DNA from: Bacteroidales bacterium
Lineage (GTDB): Bacteria > Bacteroidota > Bacteroidia > Bacteroidales > SM23-62
Reading direction: 5' to 3'
Length of the DNA stretch: 13,718 nt
Assembly: GCA_016783865.1 (NCBI GenBank)
Contig: JADHVS010000114.1
Location: 1 to 13,718 of the forward strand
The notes beneath the pieces are model-generated. The model was not told the DNA's origin and made no database searches. It saw only the letters and a program-made list of their open reading frames with translations. Shown one piece after another: positions 1 through 8,431 of the stretch. A program made the translations under genes and the position numbers. Positions within the stretch are counted from its first letter, which is position 1; each line of letters begins with the position of its first letter.

Positions 1-921
1 ACAATAGGGCTTCTCACCGGATTGAATCGCCAGTCAGTGAGTCACTGGATACAGGTCTATCAAACGGAAGGATTTGATGCGTTATACCAATTTAATTACG
101 GTACCAATAAAAGTGAGTTGGAAAGTAATTCAGAAAGTATATTAAAATCCTTTATCGAACGGCCACCCATGAGCGCTTGTGAAGCGAAATCACGTATTGA
201 GGAACTTACAGGAATCCGCCGAAGTCCTTCACAGGTTCGTACATTTATGAAAAAACACGGACTACAATACATAAAAACAGGGCATATACCAGCTAAAGCA
301 GATGTCGAAAAACAACGGCAATGGGTAAAATCAACATTAGGACCAGCTATTGAAGAAGCGCAAAACGGAGAATGTCATTTGTTATTTCTGGATGCTGCTC
401 ATTTTATATTACAACCTTTTATTTGTGCCTTGTGGTGCGTAACACGCTTGTTTATCAAAGCACCTTCAGGGCGCAATAGAATTAATGTATTGGGAGTTGT
501 AAATGCTATTACAAAAGAAGTTCTCACCCTTTGTAATACCACCTTTATCAGCGCTGAAACTATTGTTGTTTTTTTGAAACAACTCAAAAACCATTATGGG
601 GATTTGCCATTGAAGATCGTTTTGGATAATGCCCGCTATCAACATTGTCAATTGGTTGAAGAGGCAGCAAGTGCATTAAATATTACGCTTTTGTTCTTGC
701 CTTCTTATTCCCCGAATTTGAACATTATAGAACGATTGTGGAAGTTTACCAAGAAAACAATTTTATATGCGAAATATTACGAAACACCTGATAAATTTCA
801 TTCTGCAATAACAGGATTCTTTCAAACAATTAACCAAAAATATAACCCTGATTTAAAAAAACTTTTGACTTTAAATTTTCAGTTTTTTGAAAACGAAAAT
901 GTTATAATTTACCCCGTTTAA
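1..921 (+). CDS. IS630-type transposase, N-terminus outside window
   Basis: This is a DDE transposase that would cut and paste its own insertion sequence. The frame is open from base 1 (TIGLLTG precedes the first in-window TTG at 22), so the TTG is not the true start and the gene begins left of the window. The visible 306 residues begin inside the N-terminal helix-turn-helix (LTGLNRQSVSHWI). The catalytic core follows: first Asp in LLFLDAAHF (about residue 131 of the visible part), second Asp in KIVLDNARYQH (about 209), and Glu in the family signature SYSPNLNIIERLWK (about 244). These are typical of IS630/Tc1-mariner transposases. The TAA stop at 919-921 overlaps the stop of the convergent gene on the other strand. 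Spacing and order of the DDE residues look intact, so the enzyme could be functional if the missing start is present. Confidence 0.9.
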   Translation, partial: TIGLLTGLNRQSVSHWIQVYQTEGFDALYQFNYGTNKSELESNSESILKSFIERPPMSACEAKSRIEELTGIRRSPSQVRTFMKKHGLQYIKTGHIPAKADVEKQRQWVKSTLGPAIEEAQNGECHLLFLDAAHFILQPFICALWCVTRLFIKAPSGRNRINVLGVVNAITKEVLTLCNTTFISAETIVVFLKQLKNHYGDLPLKIVLDNARYQHCQLVEEAASALNITLLFLPSYSPNLNIIERLWKFTKKTILYAKYYETPDKFHSAITGFFQTINQKYNPDLKKLLTLNFQFFENENVIIYPV

Positions 922-930
922 TGTATAATA
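1..930 (+). mobile_element. IS630-family insertion sequence, right part
   Basis: The IS630 transposase gene marks this element. Its left end lies outside the window. The right end should be shortly after the stop codon, because IS630 elements carry little DNA beyond the transposase gene. The family targets TA dinucleotides, and several TA steps occur at 922-931, but with only one end visible I cannot define the terminal inverted repeat or the TA duplication. The end coordinate is an estimate. Confidence 0.5.
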
Positions 931-2854
931 ATGTTTTGCAAGTGTTTACTCTCTGTTTTGAGCTTGTTATAGCGTAATGCTTCCGGCATTTGTCCGACTG
1001 TGATTTTATAGGGTTGACGGTTTCTTTTCTCAATGAGCGACTGTTCCTGATTTTTCAGTTCGTGCATTTGTTCTGATATTTTCAATTGAGATGCTAAATT
1101 TTTTCTGGTTTGATCAAGCCCGGTATTGGTATTTTCTTCCTTTAAAGCAAAAAGTGATGCTTGTCTACGAGCTATTTTTTCTCTGGTTTTTTTTAGCTTG
1201 GTATTGATATTATTGTACTCCGGGTTAACTACAATGATTGATTTATCTAATTCATCTACACCATATTGCACAATTCTATCCAGGTCGTATTCCTGTCTCA
1301 TATACCGAAAGAAGTTTTCTTGTGCCCACCGTGAAAACATATACATAGCTATCAATAGGGTTGGCAATATATGATTCGTGGTGATGACACTGGTCTGATG
1401 TCCGTCTGAAGAACGTTTGCGAATCTCACGTAATTGGACGCCGTTTAACTCTATGGTTCTTTCACATAGCTCCATGGTAACAGTCCCAAGTTCGGTCTCT
1501 ACCGGCAATTCCACAAAATCTGCTTCTTCCCAAAAGTCTTTCACGTTTTTACGGTAGGTTATCACTGCAACATGGTATTGGTTCCATATGGATTGGAAAA
1601 ACTCCGGACTGTATGCCTCCCTGTCAAACACTAATGTGTATCTGGGTGACATCGGATCTCCGTTTTCCAAATTGCTCTTTATTGGGACCATTTCATTGAG
1701 GTGGGGAATAATCTGTTCTTCTATAACCTGTTGGAGTTTTTCGTTTACTTGTCCGGTGATAAAAAAGTATGGGAGGCCATCGTTGTTGTTGACCCAAAAT
1801 TCCATCATGCCTGGAAGACAAAGACGCCGACGGCTCACATGTTTTATACCAAGGGTAGCCAGATATCCATGATAAACCTGAACATGTCCGTCAATGTAAT
1901 AAATGGCCGGCTCCTCCCCGGTGATCCACTCCTGGGCAAGAAAAGCATTCCATTCTGATGATTTTCTCTGACCGGTCAACTCTTTGAATATGGCACGAAG
2001 ACATTTTGCTTCCGGCACACGATCCAAACCCAGTAATTTGCCCAGTTCTCCCGGGCTGTGGTGTTTTAATTGTTCGGGTGTCTTTATCCGGCACAGATAC
2101 ATAAAGGATACCATCATGATAATGATGTCAAAATCATAATATCCATTTGAACGCTCAGAGTAATAGGAATTGTAGCTTAATAAGCCATTTGCAAGCAGAA
2201 ATGGAACCATGCACAACACGCCTCCAAAAGGAAGACTTTGGCAAGCTTCAAAATGAATTACACCGGCAAGTTCCATTCCCAGTGAAGCCTGGTAACGTTG
2301 ATCTATGCGCGTGGCTCCGACTCCGATGATATCTGATACAAGATAATCAGCAATATTCCTTTCCCTGGGCGTGGAAGCTATGGAGTCAGCATGACTTGGA
2401 TCTACTTTTTTTTTGAAAGGTTCCCCTTGCCCAGGTGATAGCGGATCGCACTTTCGCTTATACCCAATGTTTGGGCTATGTGTAACTGACTATCCTCTTT
2501 ATCCAGCATGGATTGTGCCTGCTCTTTTATAGTTGCTGTGAATTTGTGGCATTGGCCCCGGTTGTCCTCCCGATTGAAGAAATATCCCATCCCGTGTTCT
2601 CTTAATGCAATCGCATAACGCTGAACATTACGAACGTTGACCCCTACAGTATGGCCTAGTTCAGTCGCATTACAAAGCCCGTTTACAACCAGGTTAGCCA
2701 AAATATATCTATAACTGTTGCGGTCTTCCTTGGCATGGCAAAATACTGGTGAACCGTTATGAAGGTAATAAACAAATCCTTCTTTAGAATAAATACCAAC
2801 GGAACCATTTACGAGCCTTGTCGTTTCAGGAAAAATAGGCAATTGATGTTGCAT
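918..2854 (-). CDS. DDE transposase in two frames joined by a putative -1 frameshift; C-terminus apparently truncated
   Basis: The upstream frame runs from ATG at 2854 to TAG at 2404-2402 (150 aa). It carries a conserved-looking N-terminus (MQHQLPIFPETTRL) and two helix-turn-helix-like segments (near LGHTVGVNVRNVQRY and HIAQTLGISESAIRYHL). A further in-frame ATG at 2908 would add 18 unconvincing residues. The second frame is open without a stop from the A9 run (2406-2414) to TAA at 918-920 and gives 495 aa. Joined by a -1 shift, the product is about 645 aa. The catalytic domain has Asp in IYYIDGHVQVYHG (about residue 322 of the joined protein), Asp in TLVFDREAYSPEF (about 411) and Glu in RWAQENFFRYM (about 513), an IS4-like RNase H fold pattern, followed by a Lys/Glu-rich coiled-coil-like region. 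The protein stops abruptly at LQNIIIH beside IS630. As I recall, relatives continue further, so it is probably inactive. I cannot assign the exact IS family. Confidence 0.75.
2384..2428 (-). promoter_or_regulatory. Putative -1 programmed frameshift cassette
   Basis: Read on the minus strand, the order is: SD-like AAGGGG (2428-2423), 11 nt, slippery heptamer A AAA AAG in the zero frame (2411-2405, within A9 at 2414-2406), an immediate zero-frame TAG (2404-2402), an 8-nt spacer, and a perfect 5-bp hairpin AGTCA-TGC-TGACT (2396-2384). A -1 slip puts ribosomes exactly into the catalytic frame. The arrangement copies the dnaX and IS3-type frameshift signals. The hairpin is short, and SD pairing is generally weak in Bacteroidota. 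Transcriptional slippage on A9, or a decayed indel, is the alternative. Confidence 0.55.
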
Positions 2855-2866
2855 AACCTGTTTTTG

Positions 2867-2893
2867 TGCAAATATGCGACATTTTAATTTGCA
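2867..2893. repeat. 7-bp inverted repeat upstream of the second transposase
   Basis: TGCAAAT at 2867-2873 is mirrored by ATTTGCA at 2887-2893, with 13 nt between. It lies 13-39 bp upstream of the chosen transposase ATG, where a promoter or an autoregulatory site would sit. It may also be part of the element end. Function is not shown. Confidence 0.3.
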
Positions 2894-2922
2894 TACATGT
2901 GCCTGCAACTAGCTGATTTATA

Positions 2923-3153
2923 ATGTCCGGGTCAGGAGGTCTGTATATTTTTGTTTTCGAAAAGAACAAAGAAGAAAACGGCAGGCCCTTTACCGAATAT
3001 CGTATGGTTGAAGTGTATAAAGGCGTTACTGATGGCGGATATACCGAAGTAATATTACCTGAAGACTTCGACAGTAAAGCTGCCTTAGTGGTAATAAAAG
3101 GTGCATACAATCTGCTCTCTGCTATGAAAAACGCAGGAGAGATGAGTTGCTAG
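2923..3153 (+). pseudogene. C-terminal remnant of an RND efflux periplasmic adaptor (CzcB/CusB-like)
   Basis: The 76 residues match the C-terminal membrane-proximal part of membrane-fusion adaptors of metal RND pumps: a strand like SGGLYIFVFEK, then YRMVEVYKGVTDGGYTEV, and finally ALVVIKGAYNLLSAMKN, which corresponds to the usual 'VVtkGAf.L' ending. Full adaptors have roughly 350-450 residues, and everything upstream (lipoyl, hairpin and barrel domains) is missing. An in-frame TGA at 2914-2916 precedes the only ATG, and the neighbour upstream is a transposase gene, so the N-terminal part was most likely cut off by the insertion. It lacks the DUF3347 tail of the cusB gene at 10275-12128, so it comes from a different pump. 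It converges on the P-type ATPase gene, 18 bp apart. Confidence 0.8.
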
Positions 3154-3171
3154 CTTGGGATCGTCATTTTG

Positions 3172-5472
3172 TTACATCTTGCGGAGGCGTAGAGCATTGG
3201 AGATAACTGAAACGGAACTGAAACTCATGGCGGTCGCGGCGATAATTGGGCTTAGTAAAATACCAAAGAAGGGAAACAATATACCTGCTGCAATTGGAAC
3301 TCCTATTGCATTATATACAAAAGCAAAAAACAGGTTTTGTTTGATATTGCGCATTACTTTAGTACTCAATTCCCTGGCACGGACAATGCCATTCAGATCG
3401 CCTTTAACAAGTGTGATCTCAGCGCTTTGCATCGCAATATCGGTACCGGTTCCCATGGCAATCCCCACATTGGCTTGTTCAAGAGCCGGTGCATCGTTTA
3501 TACCATCGCCGGCCATTGCAACAACCCGACCTTTGCCCTGAAGTTCTTTTACTTTTTTATATTTATCTTCCGGCAGGCAATCAGCCTGGTATCCGTCCAG
3601 GTTTAACTCCTCTGCTACTGTTTTGGCAGTAAACTCATTATCCCCGGTAAGCATATATACTTTCACACCCATCTTTTGGAGCGCTTTAATCGCTTTTGCT
3701 GAAGTTGGTTTTACCGTGTCGGCTACACTGACAATCCCTTCCACATTGTTTTCAATAAGCAGATACACTACCGTTTGCCCGGTTAACTGCCATTCTATTA
3801 CCTGGTTCTCCTGTTCTTTTGCAAGTCTAGCGCTAAATTCGTCCTTCAACCGGGAGTTCCCCAGACCAATCCTTTTCCCATTATAAACCGCTTTCACCCC
3901 TTTCCCTGTGACTGATTCGAAATTCTCCATTTTTATTAACTCTAACCCTTTTTCTTTAGCTCCCTTCACAATCGCCTCAGCAAGAGGATGCTCGCTATAA
4001 GTATCAACTGAAGCTGCCAGACGAAGTATTTCAGTATCCGAAAATTTACCAAATGAAGTATACGATTTTAAAGCAGGTTTCCCTTCCGTAATTGTTCCGG
4101 TTTTATCAATAATCAGCGTATCCACCTTGTTCATCTCTTCAATTGCCCGGGCATCTTTTACCAGAACCCCCGATTGGGCGCCACGTCCTGTACCTACCAT
4201 GATGGACATGGGCGTTGCTAATCCCAACGCGCACGGGCAAGCAATAATTAAAACCGAGACAGCATTTACAAAGGCATAGACATAAGCCGGTTCAGGCCCC
4301 CAGATTGCCCATATAGCAAAAGTTGTCAAGGCGACTCCTATCACAATCTGTACGAAATATTTTGCAACCACATCGGCCAGCTTTTGGATAGGCGCCCGGG
4401 AACGACTGGCCTGGTTAACCATCTCAATAATTTGTGAAAGCAGGGTATCGGAACCGACTTTTTCAGCTTTCATAATAAAAGATGTTTTGCCGTTAATCGT
4501 CCCTCCGGTAACATGGTCACCTGTTGACTTATCGGCAGGAATGGGTTCCCCGGTAATCATACTTTCATCTACAACGGCTGTCCCTTCCATGATGATTCCA
4601 TCTACAGGGAGCTTCTCACCGGGTTTCACCCTTAATTCATAACCCACTTTAACTTCTTCGAGAGGGATCTCTTCTTCCTTCCCGTTGCGGATGACTCGGG
4701 CCACGGGCGGAACCAGACCCAATAAAGCTTTAATGGCAGAATTGGTTTTGCTGTGTGCCCTGAGTTCAAGTAACTGACCTAACAAAACAAGGGTGAGAAT
4801 GATGGCCGCGGCTTCAAAATAGAGATGTACGTTTCCCTGAACATCTTTAAACTGAGAAGGAAATAATCCCGGGAATAACATTCCTACAACACTAAACAGG
4901 TATGCCGCCCCCACGCCTATGGATATTAATGTCCACATATTAGGCGCCCACCGGCGTATGGAGCTCCATCCACGTCTGAAAAACTCCCAACTGGAATAAA
5001 ATACTACAGGGGTTGCCAGGATAAACTGAACCCAGCTCCATGTTTTTTGGGATGCAACCGCCTCAAGATGCATGAAAGGGAAAAATTCCGACATGGCGAT
5101 AATAAATACCGGGATGCTCAATGCCAGGGCAATCCAGAATCTTTTTGCCATTTTTTTGTAGGCCTTTTCCTCCTCGCTTGTATTTTCTGTTCTTTCCAGC
5201 ATCAGGTCCATCCCGCATTTGGGGCAACTCCCAGGATGGTCCTGTTTTACTTCCGGATGCATGGGACAAGTATAAATTGTCGTTCCTCCTGGTCCCTTTG
5301 ATTGCGTTTCCTCCTTTTTTAAGTGCATCCCACACTCCGGGCAATCGCCAGGTTTGTCGTATGTTTTATCTCCCTCACAATGCATGGGGCAATAATATGT
5401 ACCATGAGAATGCTCCCCATGCACACCATGATCATGGGGCGATTGATGTATTGAAATTTTATGATGTTGCAT
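3172..5472 (-). CDS. copA: Cu(I)-type P1B heavy-metal-translocating ATPase with two N-terminal HMBD modules
   Basis: Inner-membrane pump of 766 aa expected to export Cu(I) (or Ag(I)) from the cytoplasm using ATP. The N-terminus has a His-rich leader (residues 2-23) and two copies of the short heavy-metal-binding domain, [10 protein letters not shown]...CPECGMHL (27-51) and YTCPMHPEV...CPKCGMDL (67-90), instead of the classic HMA CxxC domain. Next come the actuator TGEP (307-310), the membrane CPC at 412-414, the phosphorylation site DKTGT with Asp456, the P1B HP motif at 495-496, MLTGD (607-611) and GDGINDAP (655-662). The last two membrane helices carry YN (720-721) and MSFSS (749-753), the P1B-1 copper signature. 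ATG at 5472 follows the upstream kinase stop by 22 bp, suggesting an operon with both kinases. Zn/Cd transport is unlikely given CPC plus YN/MxxSS. Confidence 0.93.
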   Translation of the reverse strand: MQHHKISIHQSPHDHGVHGEHSHGTYYCPMHCEGDKTYDKPGDCPECGMHLKKEETQSKGPGGTTIYTCPMHPEVKQDHPGSCPKCGMDLMLERTENTSEEEKAYKKMAKRFWIALALSIPVFIIAMSEFFPFMHLEAVASQKTWSWVQFILATPVVFYSSWEFFRRGWSSIRRWAPNMWTLISIGVGAAYLFSVVGMLFPGLFPSQFKDVQGNVHLYFEAAAIILTLVLLGQLLELRAHSKTNSAIKALLGLVPPVARVIRNGKEEEIPLEEVKVGYELRVKPGEKLPVDGIIMEGTAVVDESMITGEPIPADKSTGDHVTGGTINGKTSFIMKAEKVGSDTLLSQIIEMVNQASRSRAPIQKLADVVAKYFVQIVIGVALTTFAIWAIWGPEPAYVYAFVNAVSVLIIACPCALGLATPMSIMVGTGRGAQSGVLVKDARAIEEMNKVDTLIIDKTGTITEGKPALKSYTSFGKFSDTEILRLAASVDTYSEHPLAEAIVKGAKEKGLELIKMENFESVTGKGVKAVYNGKRIGLGNSRLKDEFSARLAKEQENQVIEWQLTGQTVVYLLIENNVEGIVSVADTVKPTSAKAIKALQKMGVKVYMLTGDNEFTAKTVAEELNLDGYQADCLPEDKYKKVKELQGKGRVVAMAGDGINDAPALEQANVGIAMGTGTDIAMQSAEITLVKGDLNGIVRARELSTKVMRNIKQNLFFAFVYNAIGVPIAAGILFPFFGILLSPIIAATAMSFSSVSVISNALRLRKM

Positions 5473-5494
5473 AACGGATCGTATTTATTGTTAA

Positions 5495-6496
5495 TCACTT
5501 GACTGGGTCAATTGGGAACATCAATTGGACAATTGCTCCCCCATTTTTTGCATTTTTAACCTCAATTCTTCCTTCGTGTGCCTCCATTATTAATTTTAAG
5601 AGAGGGAAAACTAGTCCGGGGCTATTATCTACATGTTCTCCGGCGATTGAAAACAGCGTGAACAGATTATTTAATGTTTGTTTAGAGAAGCCAACTCCAT
5701 CATCAATTATTTCACACGTTACGGATTGATTTTCAACATGTACACGTATTTCAATTTCACCGTTTTCAGTACAATATTTGACGGCATTATCCAAAATATT
5801 CTTTAAACAGATCCTTACCAGATTAAGATTAGCATTAATTGACACATATTCAGGAATATTACTCCGGTTAACCCTAACGCCTCTATCATGAATTTTCCCT
5901 GAAAGATCAGTTAACTGGGATTCAATCTCTTTTGCGAGATTAATTTCCTCTTTTTTTAAGTTATACTTATGTGACTGGAGTTCTGTGATTTTTAATGCAG
6001 TGATTGAAAAAGTTTCAAGACGGGAAACCGATGTATCTAACATTTCGAGAATAGTCCTTATCTCTTCAGAGGTAATTACATCTTTCAATAAATTAACGGA
6101 TCCAACGATCCCATTAAGAGGCGTTCTGATTTCATGACTAATGATCTGAAGAAATTTTGATTTAATTTTTTCAAATTCAAGCAGTTGTTTATTAATTTGA
6201 TTTAAAGCCATACGCCTTGCCATGGATCTTGAATATAATCCTGATAATAGACCAAAACTACAGCCAATAACAGAAAACAGGATGCCCATGGGACTCATAT
6301 GGAGATCGAATGAATGCTGAAAACGGTATATGATTATTTCCATCAAGTAGCTAAGGGTAAATTGGGTGGAATTTGATTCCAACTCAAACCAATAGATCAC
6401 CATGCTGATGGGGTGTAAAATGAAATAGCCAATCAACAAACCAGTAATGGAATGAAGTAATACTACTTTATCCTTTATTTGAGAGAGTCTAGACAC
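5495..6496 (-). CDS. Membrane sensor histidine kinase, short, with degenerate G2 box
   Basis: A 333-aa kinase with a GTG start (13 codons before the first hydrophobic stretch ends; no better ATG nearby). Two membrane segments (about 12-36 and 67-87) flank a loop of only about 30 residues, leaving little room for a periplasmic sensor domain. HisKA has phospho-acceptor His121 in FLQIISHEIRTPLNG, the N box is KNILDNAVKY (Asn233/Asn237) and the G1 box is DDGVGF (265-270). The usual G2 motif (G-x-GLGL) is replaced by SPGLVFPLLKL (292-302), which may weaken ATP binding or autokinase activity. There is no receiver domain. It lies 21 bp after the hybrid kinase and 22 bp before the copper ATPase, so it is probably co-transcribed with both. 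Signal and partner are unknown. Confidence 0.88.
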   Translation of the reverse strand: MSRLSQIKDKVVLLHSITGLLIGYFILHPISMVIYWFELESNSTQFTLSYLMEIIIYRFQHSFDLHMSPMGILFSVIGCSFGLLSGLYSRSMARRMALNQINKQLLEFEKIKSKFLQIISHEIRTPLNGIVGSVNLLKDVITSEEIRTILEMLDTSVSRLETFSITALKITELQSHKYNLKKEEINLAKEIESQLTDLSGKIHDRGVRVNRSNIPEYVSINANLNLVRICLKNILDNAVKYCTENGEIEIRVHVENQSVTCEIIDDGVGFSKQTLNNLFTLFSIAGEHVDNSPGLVFPLLKLIMEAHEGRIEVKNAKNGGAIVQLMFPIDPVK

Positions 6497-6517
6497 TACC
6501 TTGGTTAAGGTGAAAAA

Positions 6518-8410
6518 TTATTTCTTGAAATACTTTCGAATTAACGCTTTCAATAAATCAATATCAATAGGTTTTGAAATATATTCATTACAACCTGCTT
6601 CAATTGCCTTTTCTTTGTCACCTAAAAGCCCATAGGCTGTTTGTGCAATAATAACCACATCTTTGTTAAATTGCCGGATTTGACGTGTGGCTTCATATCC
6701 GTTCATATCGGGCATCCTTATATCCATCAGAACCAAATCAATGTCTGGGTTGTTGCGGCAAGCTTCAACGGCTTCAACTCCATTTCTTGCTTGGAATAAT
6801 TCTTTGATATACATTTTGAGTGCCGTGGACAGGAAAAATTCCGATGATTCATCGTCTTCAGCGATTAAAATTTTCAGGTTTTTAATCTGACTATCTGCTC
6901 CGATTCCTGAAGAAATATCTTTATTGACGATTTCAGGTTCTGTTTCAGCATTGTATGGAATAGTGAAATAAAACGCAGAACCCTTTCCAAGTTCGCTTTC
7001 GAGCCAAATTTTCCCACCCAGCATTTCCACATACGCTTTCGCAATAGATAATCCCAATCCTGCCCCTTCATAATTGCGGGTCATTGATTCACTGCCTTGC
7101 CTGAACCGTTCAAAAATGAAATCTTGTTTTTCCTCAGGAATACCATCACCCGTATCTTTAATAAAAAATTCGAGGTATTTCCCCTTTTTCTCATATCCAA
7201 ATTCAATGGAACCTGTATGTGTAAATTTGACTGCATTATCGACAAGGTTGTTAAGAATGGCAAGAATTTTCCCCCTATCTGATTTAATGATAGCTTCTTT
7301 TGACGACAAAGTGCTTTTAACAAAAAGCTGTACTCCTTTTTGCTCAACCTCCGGATTGAAAAAGTTATAAACGAATTCGATTTGTTCGTTTACATTTGTC
7401 TCAGAAACAGAAATTTCCATTTGTCCTGATTCTATTTTTGAGATACTAACAATGGCCGTGATAATATTGAGCATACGGGCGCTGCTTTTCTCGATATGTT
7501 GGATAAAGTTTCTTTGGTCTTTAAATGTAACATGTGGTTCTTTTAGGAGCTGGGAAAAACCGAGAATACCATTCATTGGCGTTCTGATTTCGTGGCTCAG
7601 ATTTAAAAGAAAAGCTGATTTCAATCGGTCGCTCTCTTGAGCTTTTTCTTTCGCCTGAACTAAGGCTTCCTCTGTTCTTTTCCGCTCGGTAATATCCCTG
7701 ACCACATGAATCAGTCCGGATAACTTCTTTTTGCTGTCGAAGCGTGGGATTGCCCTGATCTCAATGAACATATTCAGATGTGGCTCGAATACCTCAAATG
7801 TTGCAGGCAAACCTGTCTGAAGGCAGTTGCAGCTTGGACAACCCTCAGGTGGCGCCTCTGTCCCATGGTAGTATTTGAAACACTTCGCACCGGGCATCAG
7901 ATCCAGTAGAGGTAGTTTTAACAACTTCTCGGCTGCCCGATTTGCGCGGATGATATCAAAATCCTTATCATGCACAGTGATTATGTCAGTTATCGTGTTA
8001 AAGGTTTCCTCCCAATCGGTCTTTGCAAGGATTAACTGTTCTTCTGCCTGCTTTTGCACCGTGATGTCCCTGACTGTGTGGATCATTGCCTCGATTTCAC
8101 CCGTTTCTGAAAAAATCGGCCAGGCAGAGAGGAGGTAATTCCTCCCATGGCTTTCATATTCATTGAATTGCGGACTTCTGGTTTTTAACGACTTCTCACA
8201 TGGGCATTCTTCTATTGGGTGATCCTGATTATGTACCACATGGAAACAAGGTTGTCCAATCAGCTTGTTGAGAGGTTGATCCAGCCCCGCACAGGCAGCT
8301 TTGTTGCTCATCAGTATTGTATGATCTGGTGAGAGCAAGAAAACCATATCCGTGATGGCATCGAAAATGGCTTCCCATTGATGAGTTGTCAATCTCTTAT
8401 TTTGTTTCAT
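6518..8410 (-). CDS. PAS-PAS hybrid histidine kinase with C-terminal receiver
   Basis: A 630-aa soluble-looking hybrid kinase with no membrane segment. Order: PAS1 (about 11-117), PAS2 (about 132-243), a short coiled-coil linker (240-262), HisKA with His273 in LLNLSHEIRTPMNG, HATPase with N box NNLVDNAVKF (387-396), G1 DTGDGIP (419-425) and G2 GAGLGLS (449-455), then a receiver (512-628) with acidic EDD (518-520), phospho-acceptor Asp563 in LMDIRMP and Lys613 in SKPID. Each PAS domain carries the same Cys/His pattern: CFHVVH...ECPC (Cys55, His60, Cys69, Cys71) and CFKYYH...GCPSC (Cys177, His182, Cys191, Cys194). ATG at 8410 has an SD-like AAGGA six bases upstream, stronger than at most genes here. 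It heads the kinase-kinase-ATPase group. No DNA-binding output domain is present, so the phosphoryl group must go to a partner outside the window. Confidence 0.93.
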   Translation of the reverse strand: MKQNKRLTTHQWEAIFDAITDMVFLLSPDHTILMSNKAACAGLDQPLNKLIGQPCFHVVHNQDHPIEECPCEKSLKTRSPQFNEYESHGRNYLLSAWPIFSETGEIEAMIHTVRDITVQKQAEEQLILAKTDWEETFNTITDIITVHDKDFDIIRANRAAEKLLKLPLLDLMPGAKCFKYYHGTEAPPEGCPSCNCLQTGLPATFEVFEPHLNMFIEIRAIPRFDSKKKLSGLIHVVRDITERKRTEEALVQAKEKAQESDRLKSAFLLNLSHEIRTPMNGILGFSQLLKEPHVTFKDQRNFIQHIEKSSARMLNIITAIVSISKIESGQMEISVSETNVNEQIEFVYNFFNPEVEQKGVQLFVKSTLSSKEAIIKSDRGKILAILNNLVDNAVKFTHTGSIEFGYEKKGKYLEFFIKDTGDGIPEEKQDFIFERFRQGSESMTRNYEGAGLGLSIAKAYVEMLGGKIWLESELGKGSAFYFTIPYNAETEPEIVNKDISSGIGADSQIKNLKILIAEDDESSEFFLSTALKMYIKELFQARNGVEAVEACRNNPDIDLVLMDIRMPDMNGYEATRQIRQFNKDVVIIAQTAYGLLGDKEKAIEAGCNEYISKPIDIDLLKALIRKYFKK

Positions 8411-8431
8411 GAATATCCTTAAGTTAGGTGT

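Larger units (their letters stand above)
918..2920 (-). mobile_element. Second insertion sequence (IS4-like/unclassified), left end lost under IS630
   Basis: This element is defined by the two-frame transposase. Its transposase-start end must lie between the ATG at 2854 and the truncated adaptor gene beginning near 2923, so the element boundary is within roughly 2900-2930. The other end is missing because the IS630 element abuts the transposase C-terminus. No terminal inverted repeat can be confirmed with one end gone. Coordinates are approximate. Confidence 0.5.

Noticed and set aside
3154..3171. Bidirectional terminator between the adaptor stub and the ATPase gene
   Set aside because: The 18-bp gap has no inverted repeat or T-run long enough to call one.
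3155..3541. Plus-strand open frame of 128 codons opposite the ATPase 3' end
   Set aside because: Antisense shadow of the ATPase C-terminal helices and hinge; no independent start signal or recognisable domain.
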